This document shows positions 1 to 6,630 of a stretch of DNA of 7,729 bases, one piece after another. Position 1 is the stretch's first letter. Each line of letters opens with the position of its first letter. The notes below the pieces were generated by a model. It was given only the letters and a program-made list of their open reading frames with translations. It made no database searches and was not told the DNA's origin. A program made the translations under genes and the position numbers. This DNA is from Ignavibacteria bacterium (lineage in GTDB: Bacteria > Bacteroidota > Ignavibacteria > Kapaibacteriales > UBA4661), in contig JAAFHM010000220.1 in the NCBI GenBank assembly GCA_013298375.1, forward strand, positions 1 through 7,729, read 5' to 3'.

Positions 1-51
1 GTTGAACTGGCGATGATTCGACTTTTGCTCCGTAGGTTAGCGAAAAAATGA
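1..51 (+). CDS. Possible 3' end of an upstream gene (partial)
   Basis: Frame 1 is open from the window edge to a TGA at 49-51, giving a short basic, leucine-rich tail (VELAMIRLLLRRLAKK). The other two plus frames hit stops within about 15 bases. A strong intrinsic terminator follows about 55 bp downstream on the same strand, which is what the end of a transcription unit should look like. Sixteen codons are too few to name a family, and an open frame this short can occur by chance, so this is a tentative call based mainly on the terminator. Confidence 0.35.
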   Translation, partial: VELAMIRLLLRRLAKK

Positions 52-104
52 CTTTTCAAACAGCCTCTAAGGAATCCTTGTTAATATGACCTGATACATT
101 ACCG

Positions 105-140
105 AAACGGCTGTGCAAGAGACTTTGCCCAGCCGTTTTT
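105..140 (+). terminator. Intrinsic (Rho-independent) terminator
   Basis: AAACGGCTG at 105-113 pairs with CAGCCGTTT at 130-138. Past a single T/C mismatch, an inner GCAA/TTGC helix (115-118 with 125-128) closes a 6-nt loop, and a T tract runs to 140. It probably ends whatever transcript enters from the left. It sits just before the methyltransferase, which therefore needs its own promoter downstream of or overlapping the hairpin. Confidence 0.75.
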
Positions 141-192
141 GCTTATCCGCAACAAAATATATCCTCTTCTTTCCCTTTATTCTTATCATCGT

Positions 193-963
193 ATGCAACA
201 ATGGAATACCTCGCTCTACGACGGCAATCATGCCTTCGTTTTTCAATTTGGCAAAGACCTTCTCTCACTCTTGAAGCCTGAGCCGGGCGAACACATCCTT
301 GATATTGGTTGCGGAACAGCACATTTGACGCAGCAAATCGCTGAAAGTGGCGCAAATGCTTACGGATTAGATGCTTCCGACGAAATGATTGTGGAAGCAA
401 AGCGTTTGTATCCAGCTATTCCGTTTGCTGTGGCGAGTGCCGCAAATTTCTCGCTCCAAGACCTTGACCAAAAAGAGCCATTTGATGCGGTCTTCAGCAA
501 TGCTACCTTGCATTGGATTCCCGATGCAGAAGGAGTCGTGCGAAGCCTGAGCAATGCTCTTAAGCCACAAGGCAGGTTTATCGCGGAGTTCGGCGGCAAA
601 GGTAACGTTGCGCTGTTTCGCAAGGCAGCTCGCACAGCACTTCTTGAACTAACGGGGCGGGATATTGCCGATAGATTTTATTTTCCATCTCCCGCAGAGT
701 ACGCCTCATTGCTGGAAGCGCACGGTTTTCGTGTGGAAGCACTCTGGCACTTTGACCGCCCAACACCGCTTGAAGGCTCGGACGGCGCAGCAAATTGGCT
801 CCGAATGTTTGGCGGGGCAATATTTGTTGACGTTGCCCCCGACGTGCGAGAACAAGCAACGGTGCGGGCGCAAGACCTACTGCGCTCTTCAACGTTGTTC
901 CATGATGGCGCATGGACGGCGGATTATGTGCGCTTGCGCATTGTAGCGAAGAAAATAGCGTAA
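193..963 (+). CDS. Class I SAM-dependent methyltransferase
   Basis: A 256-residue protein with a Rossmann-type SAM-binding core. Motif I is ILDIGCGTAHL (Asp37-Gly41), the acidic residue ending strand 2 is Asp60 (GLDAS), and motif IV is FDAVFSNATLHWI (97-109). The N-terminal WNTSLYDGNHAF and the later AEFGGKGN stretch resemble the soluble small-molecule methyltransferases annotated as UbiE- or trans-aconitate-methyltransferase-like. The substrate cannot be read from sequence. The third glycine of the usual GCGTG loop is Ala43, a tolerated but less common change. The frame is open from a TTG at 139, but that codon lies in the terminator's T tract. ATG193 is the first ATG and puts the conserved WN..LYD segment at the expected N-terminus. 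No convincing Shine-Dalgarno is visible. The protein has no signal peptide and is probably cytosolic. Confidence 0.88.
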   Translation: MQQWNTSLYDGNHAFVFQFGKDLLSLLKPEPGEHILDIGCGTAHLTQQIAESGANAYGLDASDEMIVEAKRLYPAIPFAVASAANFSLQDLDQKEPFDAVFSNATLHWIPDAEGVVRSLSNALKPQGRFIAEFGGKGNVALFRKAARTALLELTGRDIADRFYFPSPAEYASLLEAHGFRVEALWHFDRPTPLEGSDGAANWLRMFGGAIFVDVAPDVREQATVRAQDLLRSSTLFHDGAWTADYVRLRIVAKKIA

Positions 964-1036
964 AATCAATACCATTGTCGTTCTTTATCTGCTCTCAAAG
1001 CCGCATAGAATCACGAGAAATCGCACGGAAGAAAGT

Positions 1037-1068
1037 ATTGTTTTCCTTGGCTTGGTGTCGTATATTGC
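1037..1068 (+). promoter_or_regulatory. Candidate Bacteroidota-type promoter for the Uma2 gene
   Basis: ATTG at 1037-1040 is followed after 20 nt by TATATTGC at 1061-1068. This approximates the Bacteroidota sigma consensus TTTG - 19-21 nt - TAnnTTTG, with correct spacing but the last two bases of the -7 box off. A start near 1075 would give a leader of about 40 nt to the ATG at 1117. The 153-bp gap after the methyltransferase also argues for a separate promoter here. Confidence 0.4.
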
Positions 1069-1116
1069 TTTCCTAAGCTAACCAATATCTTCGTCAAACT
1101 CTCAAGGTATGGCATT

Positions 1117-2013
1117 ATGGAAGAATTACTCGCGGAACAACCTGCTTTAGAGCAAGGTATAGAGCCATTCCTAGGCGAATTGAACGAATGGCCCGATGGC
1201 GTGGAAATACCACCTACCGAAGATGAATTACCCTACGACGATGGAGAGCCAATGGAGTCAACCAAGCACCACTTACAGATGACCTTGCTCATCCAAACGC
1301 TGGAACAGCACTACCACACGCTTGGCAGGGATGATGTCGCTGTTCATGGCAATATGGGGATTTATTTTAGCCTTGAGCAAGTACGAAAGCAGAATTTTCG
1401 AGCGCCCGATTTTTTTGTGGTGCTTGGTGCAAAAGAGCGACGTTTGCGCAAATCGTGGGTGATTTGGCAGGAAGAGCGCGTACCAAATTTGGTGATTGAA
1501 CTGCTCTCCGAAAGCACGAAAGCCAACGATAGAGGCGTAAAAAAGCAGATTTATCAAGATGTGATGCGGGTTCCGGAGTATATTCTGCATGATGTCGTGG
1601 GCAATACCTTTGAAGCCTTTCGTCTCCATGCCCCGCAAAATGGACATTCTCAGCCATACTATGAGCCAATAGATTTAGGCAATGAGCCACTGCGCAATCC
1701 TGTTTTTTTCAGCGAACAACTCCGCCTGGAACTGGTCTTGTGGGAAGGCGAGTTTGAGTATTACTGGGATGTTTGGTTGCGCTGGCGTAATCCCAAAACC
1801 GGCGAAATTCTCCCAACAAACAGGGAAATTGCACAGGGGGAATACCGACGTGCAGAACAGGAGCGAAATCGCGCTGAACAGGAGCGAAATCGTGCTGAAC
1901 AGGAAAAAAATCGTGCCGAACAGGAGAAAAATCGCGCTGAACAGGAGCGAGAACGCGCCGAGCGTCTTGCAGAAAAACTCCGTGCGCTTGGTATTGACCC
2001 CAATGAGGCGTGA
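1117..2013 (+). CDS. Uma2/DUF820 family protein with heptad-repeat coiled-coil tail
   Basis: A 298-residue protein. Residues about 47-215 carry the Uma2 (DUF820) restriction-endonuclease-like fold. Visible landmarks are a helix around His51 (STKHHLQ), the acidic Asp98 (RAPDFFVV), the NLVIELLSEST strand with Glu128, lysines 142-143 that could supply the PD-(D/E)XK lysine, and the conserved VPEYILHDV. The acidic first 45 residues are not typical of the core. Residues 245-285 form an Arg/Glu/Gln heptad array (RAEQERN type) predicted to be coiled coil, ending in LAEKLRALGIDPNEA, a tail I recognise from many multi-copy Uma2 proteins. The biological role of the family is unproven despite the 'endonuclease' label. 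The start is ATG1117, with AAGG at 1104-1107 as a weak ribosome-binding site. An out-of-frame ATG at 1109 is ignored. Confidence 0.85.
   Translation: MEELLAEQPALEQGIEPFLGELNEWPDGVEIPPTEDELPYDDGEPMESTKHHLQMTLLIQTLEQHYHTLGRDDVAVHGNMGIYFSLEQVRKQNFRAPDFFVVLGAKERRLRKSWVIWQEERVPNLVIELLSESTKANDRGVKKQIYQDVMRVPEYILHDVVGNTFEAFRLHAPQNGHSQPYYEPIDLGNEPLRNPVFFSEQLRLELVLWEGEFEYYWDVWLRWRNPKTGEILPTNREIAQGEYRRAEQERNRAEQERNRAEQEKNRAEQEKNRAEQERERAERLAEKLRALGIDPNEA
1849..1953 (+). repeat. Five 21-bp in-frame tandem repeats (heptad codons)
   Basis: Five consecutive 21-bp units each encode one heptad of the form R-A-E-Q-E-(R/K)-(N/E), and a degenerate sixth unit (RAERLAE) follows. Unit differences are mainly synonymous (CGC/CGT, GCT/GCC/GCA) plus CGA-to-AAA changes, so the repeat grew by duplication of whole heptads. 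Such arrays are prone to copy-number change by slippage without breaking the reading frame. Confidence 0.9.
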
Positions 2014-2106
2014 TGTCGCAAACAGCATGAGAGAATGGGGAGCGCCAGTTTCGTTCGTAAATATTTCAGAACAATCACAATACTAACCGTTTTTGCATCA
2101 GGTACA

Positions 2107-4266
2107 ATGACAGCTCCTTCACGCAGAAAATACTTCTCAATTTTTATGAATCTACTTTGCCGTGCAAACCTATCAATACTTGTTTTTCTGCTGCTACCGA
2201 TACCTTCAAACGCCGCCGACAGCCTTGCGCACAAAATAACCATTCCTCTTTTTACGACACAATTTCTTGCTGCCTCCGAAGCGCCTCTTTCTGAAACGCC
2301 GTGGCGGTATCACGTTGGGGACGATAGAACGCAGCACAAACACTGGATTCAACCGATGTTTAATGACAGCGCGTGGAAAATTGTGAAATCGACGGGATTC
2401 CGAATGGATAGCATCGCCGAACGAGACTGGACGGGTATTGGTTGGTATCGGTTTCAATTTCGTGTGGATTCTGCCGCCTACCATGAGCAATTGGCTCTGG
2501 ACATTGGGCATCGTGGGGCTTCGGAAGTCTATCTCGACGGACAGTTCTTGGGGAATTTCGGTACGCCCGCATTAAAGCGAGACCAAGAACAAACCATGCG
2601 TCCTTACGGCGAACGCTCGGTGTTGCGGTTTATGCTTGCTCCCACGCCGGACAGCATTCACACCATTGCCATTCGCTATTCGGATTCGTGGGCATGGGAG
2701 CGATACAAGCGCTTCTTTGCAAGTCGGAATGTGGTGGGGTTCGATCTTGCTCTGATGAGCGCCAATAAATTAGCTCAAAATATGCGCTCCGGAGAACGTT
2801 GGTACACGCTGATGCTGATATTGGTGGGAGGTATGCTGGCTTTGTGCGTGCTGCACGTCAATTTGCTCATTTTCACCCGTTGGCGTGCGCACTTGCTTTA
2901 TAGCCTCTTTACGGGGGGAGTGGCGTGGTATTTTGGGACGAGAGTTGCCGAAAAATGGTTCGAGTATCATGTTGAATTTTTAACATGGATTTTAGCGATC
3001 AATCAATACGTTCTTCTCATGGCGTTCATTGCTTGTGTTGGCTTTTTTTATGCGATTTTTTCAACGAAGCGTCCCATTGGTATTTGGTTAGTGGGTTTTT
3101 CTCCTATGGTTTTTCTCTGGGGAGGCTCGGTGATTCCGTTCTTGAACGAGGGCAATCGAGGCTTTTTGCTATTCATGGCGGTTATCTTTTTCGACATTAT
3201 GCGGATTGTTATTCGTGCTATCATTCGCAAGCAGAAAGGCGCATGGTTGCTGGGTGTTGGAGGATTATTCTTTGCGCTGTTTTTGGGGACGCAAATTTTG
3301 TGGGAAAATAAGTACATCGTCTTGCCGATGCAGCTTGAAAATATTAGTGGTTTGCTCGTGGTTATCAGCTTTTTCAGCATTCCACTGGCAATGTCAATTT
3401 TTATGTCGCAAACCATCGCCTCGACGAATAAAGAACTTGCCGAAAAACTGCTGGAAGTGCAGGATTTGACCGATAAAACGATTCATCAAGAAGTCGCCCG
3501 CAAAGTGCTTCAAGCGGACAACGACCGCAAAACCGCCGAACTTGAAGATGCTCGCAAACTCCAACTTTCCATGCTTCCCCAGACCATGCCCGTTGTGCAG
3601 GGCTTGGATATTGCCATGTTCATGCAGACCGCAACGGAGGTGGGTGGCGATTACTACGACTATTTCACGGGTGCGGAGGGGCTTCTCACGATTGCGATTG
3701 GCGATGCCACCGGACATGGCGTAAAAGCCGGTACGATGGTCGCTGCCACCAAAAGCCTGTTGGCGGCAATGGTGCAAGATGTTACCATTTTTGGCTCGGC
3801 AGATGTTCTCAAGCCGACTTCGCCGATTTTGAAACGGATGAATCTGCGGTCAATGTTCATGGCACTCATGGTTGCCCGCATCAAAACTGACCCCGACGGA
3901 GTGAAGGTGCTGATAGCCAATGCGGGAATGCCGTCTGCGCTGGTGTTTCGCTCTCAGTTGAACATGGTCGAAGAAGTGCTGATGAAATCTATGCCGCTTG
4001 GCACAATGGCGAATTTCCCTTACGAAGAGCGTGAACTGATACTCACACGCGGCGATGCGCTGATACTGATGAGCGACGGCTTTCCGGAGCGCTTTAATCA
4101 AAGCGATGATATTTTGGGGTACGATGTTGCACAAGCCGCTTGCACGAAGGTCGGCGGGATGACGGCTCACGAAATCATTCGTCACTGCGTGAGCGAAGCA
4201 GAGAAATGGGCAGAGGGCGCACCGCTCAACGACGACATGACCTTTGTGGTGGTGCGAGTGGTGTAA
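2107..4266 (+). CDS. 7TM sensor PP2C/SpoIIE-type serine phosphatase
   Basis: A 719-residue protein from ATG2107, which has an AGG six bases upstream. The frame is also open from 2035, and ATG2146 is a second option. A hydrophobic segment (about 20-36, ending PSNAAD) looks like a signal peptide. Residues about 66-215 resemble a galactose-binding-like beta-sandwich (DSAWK, GIGWYRFQF, EVYLDGQFLGNFG). Seven hydrophobic spans occupy about 233-433, followed by a coiled-coil linker (437-490) and a SpoIIE/RsbU-type phosphatase. Metal-binding acidic motifs are intact: EVGGDYYDY (Asp515), GDATGHG (Asp533), MSDGF (Asp657), NDDMTF (Asp709/710). The family removes phosphate from Ser/Thr of STAS-domain anti-anti-sigma factors in response to signals. 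Here an extracellular ligand is inferred to act through the 7TM unit, as in 7TMR-DISM receptors. No STAS or HPK partner lies in the window. Confidence 0.9.
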   Translation: MTAPSRRKYFSIFMNLLCRANLSILVFLLLPIPSNAADSLAHKITIPLFTTQFLAASEAPLSETPWRYHVGDDRTQHKHWIQPMFNDSAWKIVKSTGFRMDSIAERDWTGIGWYRFQFRVDSAAYHEQLALDIGHRGASEVYLDGQFLGNFGTPALKRDQEQTMRPYGERSVLRFMLAPTPDSIHTIAIRYSDSWAWERYKRFFASRNVVGFDLALMSANKLAQNMRSGERWYTLMLILVGGMLALCVLHVNLLIFTRWRAHLLYSLFTGGVAWYFGTRVAEKWFEYHVEFLTWILAINQYVLLMAFIACVGFFYAIFSTKRPIGIWLVGFSPMVFLWGGSVIPFLNEGNRGFLLFMAVIFFDIMRIVIRAIIRKQKGAWLLGVGGLFFALFLGTQILWENKYIVLPMQLENISGLLVVISFFSIPLAMSIFMSQTIASTNKELAEKLLEVQDLTDKTIHQEVARKVLQADNDRKTAELEDARKLQLSMLPQTMPVVQGLDIAMFMQTATEVGGDYYDYFTGAEGLLTIAIGDATGHGVKAGTMVAATKSLLAAMVQDVTIFGSADVLKPTSPILKRMNLRSMFMALMVARIKTDPDGVKVLIANAGMPSALVFRSQLNMVEEVLMKSMPLGTMANFPYEERELILTRGDALILMSDGFPERFNQSDDILGYDVAQAACTKVGGMTAHEIIRHCVSEAEKWAEGAPLNDDMTFVVVRVV

Positions 4267-4302
4267 CAGAGTATTCTTCCATTCAATTTCTTCTCAATAG
4301 AT

Positions 4303-4767
4303 ATGACCACAACTTGCATCAATCTCGAAGACCTTGAAGGAGCGTGGTATATTATCTTCTCAAATTTTCCGATGTGGCTGAAGGGCGACAAAACAAGTCC
4401 CAGTCTCAATTACAGCGTTCAAATGCAAGGTGGTGTCCGGGGCTTAGGCGATGAAGTCATTTCGTGGAAACAAGGAAAAAAGCAATCCATCATCGGCTTC
4501 GATACGCCGCTTGATGAAGCCAATCTCCGCTTTGAATGGCGAGGCAAAGGTCTGCTTTCCTTGCTTTCAAGCCGTTGGGAGATAGTGTATCTGGATGCTG
4601 CCAAAGAATGGGCAATCATCTATTTTGAAAAAACACTCTTCACGCCGAAAGGATACGACGTTATTGCGCGAAACCAGCACCTTTCGCCGGAGACATTTGC
4701 AACTATCCACGCAATATTGCTTGAACTTGGCACTAATGCTAGTTTGCAGCCTATTGTGCAAAAATAG
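4303..4767 (+). CDS. Small lipocalin-like protein
   Basis: A 154-residue protein. It has the lipocalin N-terminal signature Gly13-x-Trp15 (LEGAWYIIFS), a run of alternating strand-like segments, the SRWEIVYLD...EWAIIYFEKTLF pair of strands, and an ARNQHLSPETFATIHAIL closing segment. That last segment resembles the end of bacterial Blc-type lipocalins, an arginine-bearing strand followed by a helix. Unlike Blc it has no signal peptide or lipobox, so it is probably cytosolic. Lipocalins bind small hydrophobic ligands, and the ligand here is unknown. It starts 36 bp after the phosphatase with no terminator between them, so the two are probably co-transcribed. No clear Shine-Dalgarno is visible. 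The fold call rests on pattern recognition and is moderate. It converges with the toxin gene 33 bp downstream. Confidence 0.6.
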   Translation: MTTTCINLEDLEGAWYIIFSNFPMWLKGDKTSPSLNYSVQMQGGVRGLGDEVISWKQGKKQSIIGFDTPLDEANLRFEWRGKGLLSLLSSRWEIVYLDAAKEWAIIYFEKTLFTPKGYDVIARNQHLSPETFATIHAILLELGTNASLQPIVQK

Positions 4768-4800
4768 AGATAGTGCAGATTCACCAATTCTTGCGGCTTT

Positions 4801-5211
4801 TTATAGATTCATGGCTATACAAAATTCCGATGCACTCACAATGCGGGTTCGAGGCAAAAACTGTGCGGGAACATCAGTAAAATCGCCATCGCCCGTGATG
4901 AGGTAATCGGCGGAAACAACGCGGGCAAGAGCAAGGAATTTTGCGTCTTTGCGGTCACGGGGGAAGTCGAGTGGAGAGATTGCTGTTGTTCTTGTTGTTT
5001 CTTCTGCAAGGCGTTTCAGCCATTGAGCAAGAAATTCTGCTTCAAAGCGAAATTTTGGGCGGTGGAGAACAATCCGATATTCTGCCAAGATTTCGTCGGA
5101 TAACCAAATTTCTACGACGGGAGTATCGAAGCAGTACAAAACCGCCTTCAATGGTTTACCACCACGATAGAGAGCCGAAACGAGAATATTCGTATCAATA
5201 ACAACCTTCAT
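4801..5211 (-). CDS. PIN-domain toxin of TA module 1 (VapC-like, COG1569 type)
   Basis: A 136-residue PIN-domain ribonuclease. Acidic residues expected to bind Mg/Mn are present: Asp6 in VIDTN, Glu40/Glu44 in DEILAEY, Asp86/Asp89 in RDRKDAKFLALA, and Asp108/Asp110 in TGDGDF. The RGG at 16-18 and the LHRPKF at 49-54 are typical of the 'putative toxin-antitoxin system toxin component, PIN family' group. PIN toxins usually cleave tRNA or other structured RNA, and the target here is unknown. Its ATG overlaps the antitoxin's stop as ATGA (5208-5211), so translation is probably coupled and no separate ribosome-binding site is needed. It is a paralogue of the toxin at 5572-5982: residues 82-136 match at 49 of 55 positions, residues 1-81 at only 36 of 81. 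Confidence 0.88.
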   Translation of the reverse strand: MKVVIDTNILVSALYRGGKPLKAVLYCFDTPVVEIWLSDEILAEYRIVLHRPKFRFEAEFLAQWLKRLAEETTRTTAISPLDFPRDRKDAKFLALARVVSADYLITGDGDFTDVPAQFLPRTRIVSASEFCIAMNL

Positions 5212-5480
5212 TCGCCTCTCCGATAGGCATCAATTTCTGCTTGAATTTCTTCGTCGGTAATATCTTCAAAATCAGGCTGTGAGAGGAGCTCCTCGCGTAT
5301 GCGCAAGAAACTTTGCGCAAGTTCAGAACGTGCGTGAAAGCCACTCTGCGGGGCAGACGGGATAAGTTTCGCAACAGGAATATTATTTTCCACCAGCACA
5401 ACACTATCGTCGGTGCGTAACCGATGGACGAGTTCGCTCAGTTGTGATGCGGCTTCGGCGATAGAAAGGGTGTAGATCAT
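5208..5480 (-). CDS. Phd/YefM-like antitoxin of TA module 1
   Basis: A 90-residue antitoxin. The N-terminal half (YTLSIAEAASQLSELVHRL...VVLVENNIPVAKL) is a Phd/YefM-type fold that dimerises, binds the operator and autorepresses. The C-terminal half (roughly 41-90) is the segment expected to wrap and block the PIN toxin, ending in a conserved acidic stretch (ITDEEIQAEIDAYRRGE). I chose ATG5480 because its paralogue begins at the same place. An in-frame TTG at 5504 would add eight unlike residues. No strong Shine-Dalgarno is visible. It is first in the operon, overlapping the toxin by 4 bp, so antitoxin is made before toxin, and the pair is probably self-regulated through the N-terminal domain. 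Confidence 0.85.
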   Translation of the reverse strand: MIYTLSIAEAASQLSELVHRLRTDDSVVLVENNIPVAKLIPSAPQSGFHARSELAQSFLRIREELLSQPDFEDITDEEIQAEIDAYRRGE

Positions 5481-5523
5481 GGTCGTAGCAAATACGTTGA
5501 ACAAGGAGAATCTGTACGGAACT

Positions 5524-5544
5524 AATCTACGGAAATGGCAGGGA
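5524..5544 (-). promoter_or_regulatory. Shared upstream element of TA module 1 (candidate operator/promoter)
   Basis: AATCTACGGAAATGGC plus the next five bases (plus strand) recur at 6316-6336 with one mismatch. Both copies lie upstream of an antitoxin start: here 43 bp before ATG5480, there 55 bp. The flanking leader sequences have diverged, so the preserved block stands out. It could be an operator bound by the almost identical antitoxin N-terminal domains, or simply the conserved edge of the duplicated unit. Confidence 0.4.
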
Positions 5545-5571
5545 AAATTGAAGGGAAAGTTGCAGAGTACA

Positions 5572-5982
5572 TCAGAGATTCATTTCTTGACAAAACCGGG
5601 ACGCGCTCACAATGCGGGTTCGGGGCAAAAGTTGCGCAGGAACATCGGTAAAATCACCATCGCCCGTGATGAGATAATCGGCAGAAACAGCGTGTGCAAG
5701 GGCAAGGAATTTCGCGTCTTTACGGTCGCGGGGGAAGTCGACTGAAGGGACGTTTTCAATCAGAATGGTGGAACGATCAATAAGGTCAAGCCAGTAAGCA
5801 AGTTTGGGTGCAGGAAAGCTAAATTTGGGTCGGTGCAAGACTTCGTGATATTCGCCCAAAATTTCCGATGAGATATGCCACGAAAGCGGTCGACTCTCGG
5901 CACAGTGCAACAATGCACGTTCTGGGGAGCCGCCTCGCAGTGCGGCAGAGATAAGAATATTGGTGTCCAAAACAGCAATCAT
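5572..5982 (-). CDS. PIN-domain toxin of TA module 2 (VapC-like, COG1569 type)
   Basis: A 136-residue PIN ribonuclease that aligns without gaps to the toxin at 4801-5211. All the acidic PIN residues are kept: Asp6 (VLDTN), Glu40/Glu44 (SEILGEY), Asp86/Asp89 (RDRKDAKF), Asp108/Asp110 (GDGDF). It is therefore expected to be catalytically intact rather than a decayed copy. Divergence from its paralogue is concentrated in residues 19-81, which in PIN toxins include much of the antitoxin-contacting surface and part of the substrate groove. ATG5982 overlaps the antitoxin stop as ATGA. Its 3' end lies only 91 bp from the start of the downstream antitoxin, so read-through from module 2 into module 1 is possible. 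I saw no terminator between them. Confidence 0.88.
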   Translation of the reverse strand: MIAVLDTNILISAALRGGSPERALLHCAESRPLSWHISSEILGEYHEVLHRPKFSFPAPKLAYWLDLIDRSTILIENVPSVDFPRDRKDAKFLALAHAVSADYLITGDGDFTDVPAQLLPRTRIVSASRFCQEMNL

Positions 5983-6260
5983 TCACCTCTCCGATACGCA
6001 TCTATTTCTGCCCGAATATCCTCGTCCGTAATAGTTACACTCTGCGGTAGACCGCGTATTTCCTCAAACAAGCGCAGCCATTCTTCTCTGAGAGTCATTG
6101 TGGAATTGTCTGATTGTGCTGGAAGTGTGGGAGCGAAGGCAGAAAGTTTGGCGACGGGAATGCCTTGCTCCACCAGCACGACGCTATCGTCGGTGCGCAA
6201 CCGATGGACGAGTTCGCTCAGTTGTGATGCGGCTTCGGCGATAGAAAGGGTGTAGGTCAT
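5979..6260 (-). CDS. Phd/YefM-like antitoxin of TA module 2
   Basis: A 93-residue antitoxin, paralogue of 5208-5480. Residues 1-39 match that copy at 36 of 39 positions and the DNA at 80 of 83 bases (6181-6263 against 5401-5483). The central segment (about 41-77) is different in sequence and length. The last 15-17 residues (ITDEDIRAEIDAYRRGE) are again conserved. ATG6260 is preferred over an upstream in-frame start at 6317: the extra 19 residues have no counterpart in the paralogue, and GGAG lies about 9 bases before ATG6260, making a good ribosome-binding site. It probably represses its own operon and neutralises the adjacent PIN toxin. Confidence 0.86.
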   Translation of the reverse strand: MTYTLSIAEAASQLSELVHRLRTDDSVVLVEQGIPVAKLSAFAPTLPAQSDNSTMTLREEWLRLFEEIRGLPQSVTITDEDIRAEIDAYRRGE

Positions 6261-6315
6261 GGTGAATACTCCGAATGATGATGGTGCAAATGAGAAATGG
6301 CGACCTTGCAGGTGC

Positions 6316-6336
6316 AATCTACGGAAATGGCGGGGA
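6316..6336 (-). promoter_or_regulatory. Shared upstream element of TA module 2 (candidate operator/promoter)
   Basis: This is the second copy of the block at 5524-5544, differing at one base (6332 G against A at 5540). Within this copy's leader the core GAAATGGCG also reappears at 6294-6302, thirty bases closer to the antitoxin, so module 2 has two half-sites where module 1 has one. Proximity to the start codon and conservation favour a regulatory role, but no palindrome is obvious. Confidence 0.4.
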
Positions 6337-6439
6337 GAAGTAAAGAAATTGTGTCGAAAAATTGGCGGCTTTAGCGCAGAGGTCTTCGATACTGGTGTTC
6401 ATAACGGATGATGGCAAAACGTGTGAAACAGTTCTCCGA

Positions 6440-6470
6440 CAAATATAGGAAATTTGGCGCATTGGTGAAA
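6440..6470 (-). promoter_or_regulatory. Candidate Bacteroidota-type promoter facing TA module 2
   Basis: Read on the minus strand, TTTC (6467-6470) is followed after 19 nt by TATATTTG (6440-6447), a full match to the TAnnTTTG -7 box and three of four bases at -33. Transcription would start near 6434 and reach antitoxin 2 after a leader of about 170 nt. That leader is long for a TA operon, so a second, closer promoter is possible. Confidence 0.45.
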
Positions 6471-6493
6471 AAGTCGCCGATGTGGATATACAA

Positions 6494-6529
6494 AAGCCGC
6501 TCTGGTGCTTGGTGGCAGTAGAGCGGCTT
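6494..6529. terminator. Hairpin, possible bidirectional terminator
   Basis: AAGCCGCTCT (6494-6503) pairs perfectly with AGAGCGGCTT (6520-6529) around a 16-nt loop. On the minus strand the stem is followed by a short T run (TTTTG). On the plus strand it is followed by CGTG and then TTTTT. It lies between the CVNH gene and the promoter of TA module 2 and would insulate one from the other. The T tracts are short or offset, so efficiency is uncertain. Confidence 0.55.
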
Positions 6530-6630
6530 CGTGTTTTTAGTGAGCAACTGTAGAGTCAATACCATTTGGGGCGTGGGGTTGGTCTCCACTGTAGTCAATT
6601 ATTAGTTAGGGACGGTTCAAAAATAAAATG

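Noticed and set aside
139..192. TTG-initiated extension of the methyltransferase
   Set aside because: The TTG lies in the terminator's T tract and the added residues are not part of the conserved methyltransferase N-terminus. ATG193 fits better.
2035..2106. N-terminal extension of the phosphatase from ATG2035
   Set aside because: It would place a second hydrophobic stretch before the signal peptide and has no good ribosome-binding site. ATG2107 has an AGG at suitable spacing. It cannot be wholly excluded.
1761..2243. Minus-strand 160-codon frame rich in Ser-Cys-Ala-Arg repeats
   Set aside because: It is the antisense shadow of the Uma2 coiled-coil repeat and runs into the phosphatase gene. 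The plus-strand reading has a coherent domain structure.
4768..4800. Terminator between the convergent lipocalin-like and toxin genes
   Set aside because: Only a short T run (CTTTTT) is present. I could not find a convincing stem in the 33-bp gap.
6261..6317. N-terminal extension of antitoxin 2
   Set aside because: The 19 extra residues have no counterpart in antitoxin 1, and a GGAG ribosome-binding site points to ATG6260.
6371..6598. Minus-strand 75-codon frame between TA module 2 and the CVNH gene
   Set aside because: It crosses a 10-bp hairpin and a strong TATATTTG promoter box, and shows no recognisable motif or ribosome-binding site.
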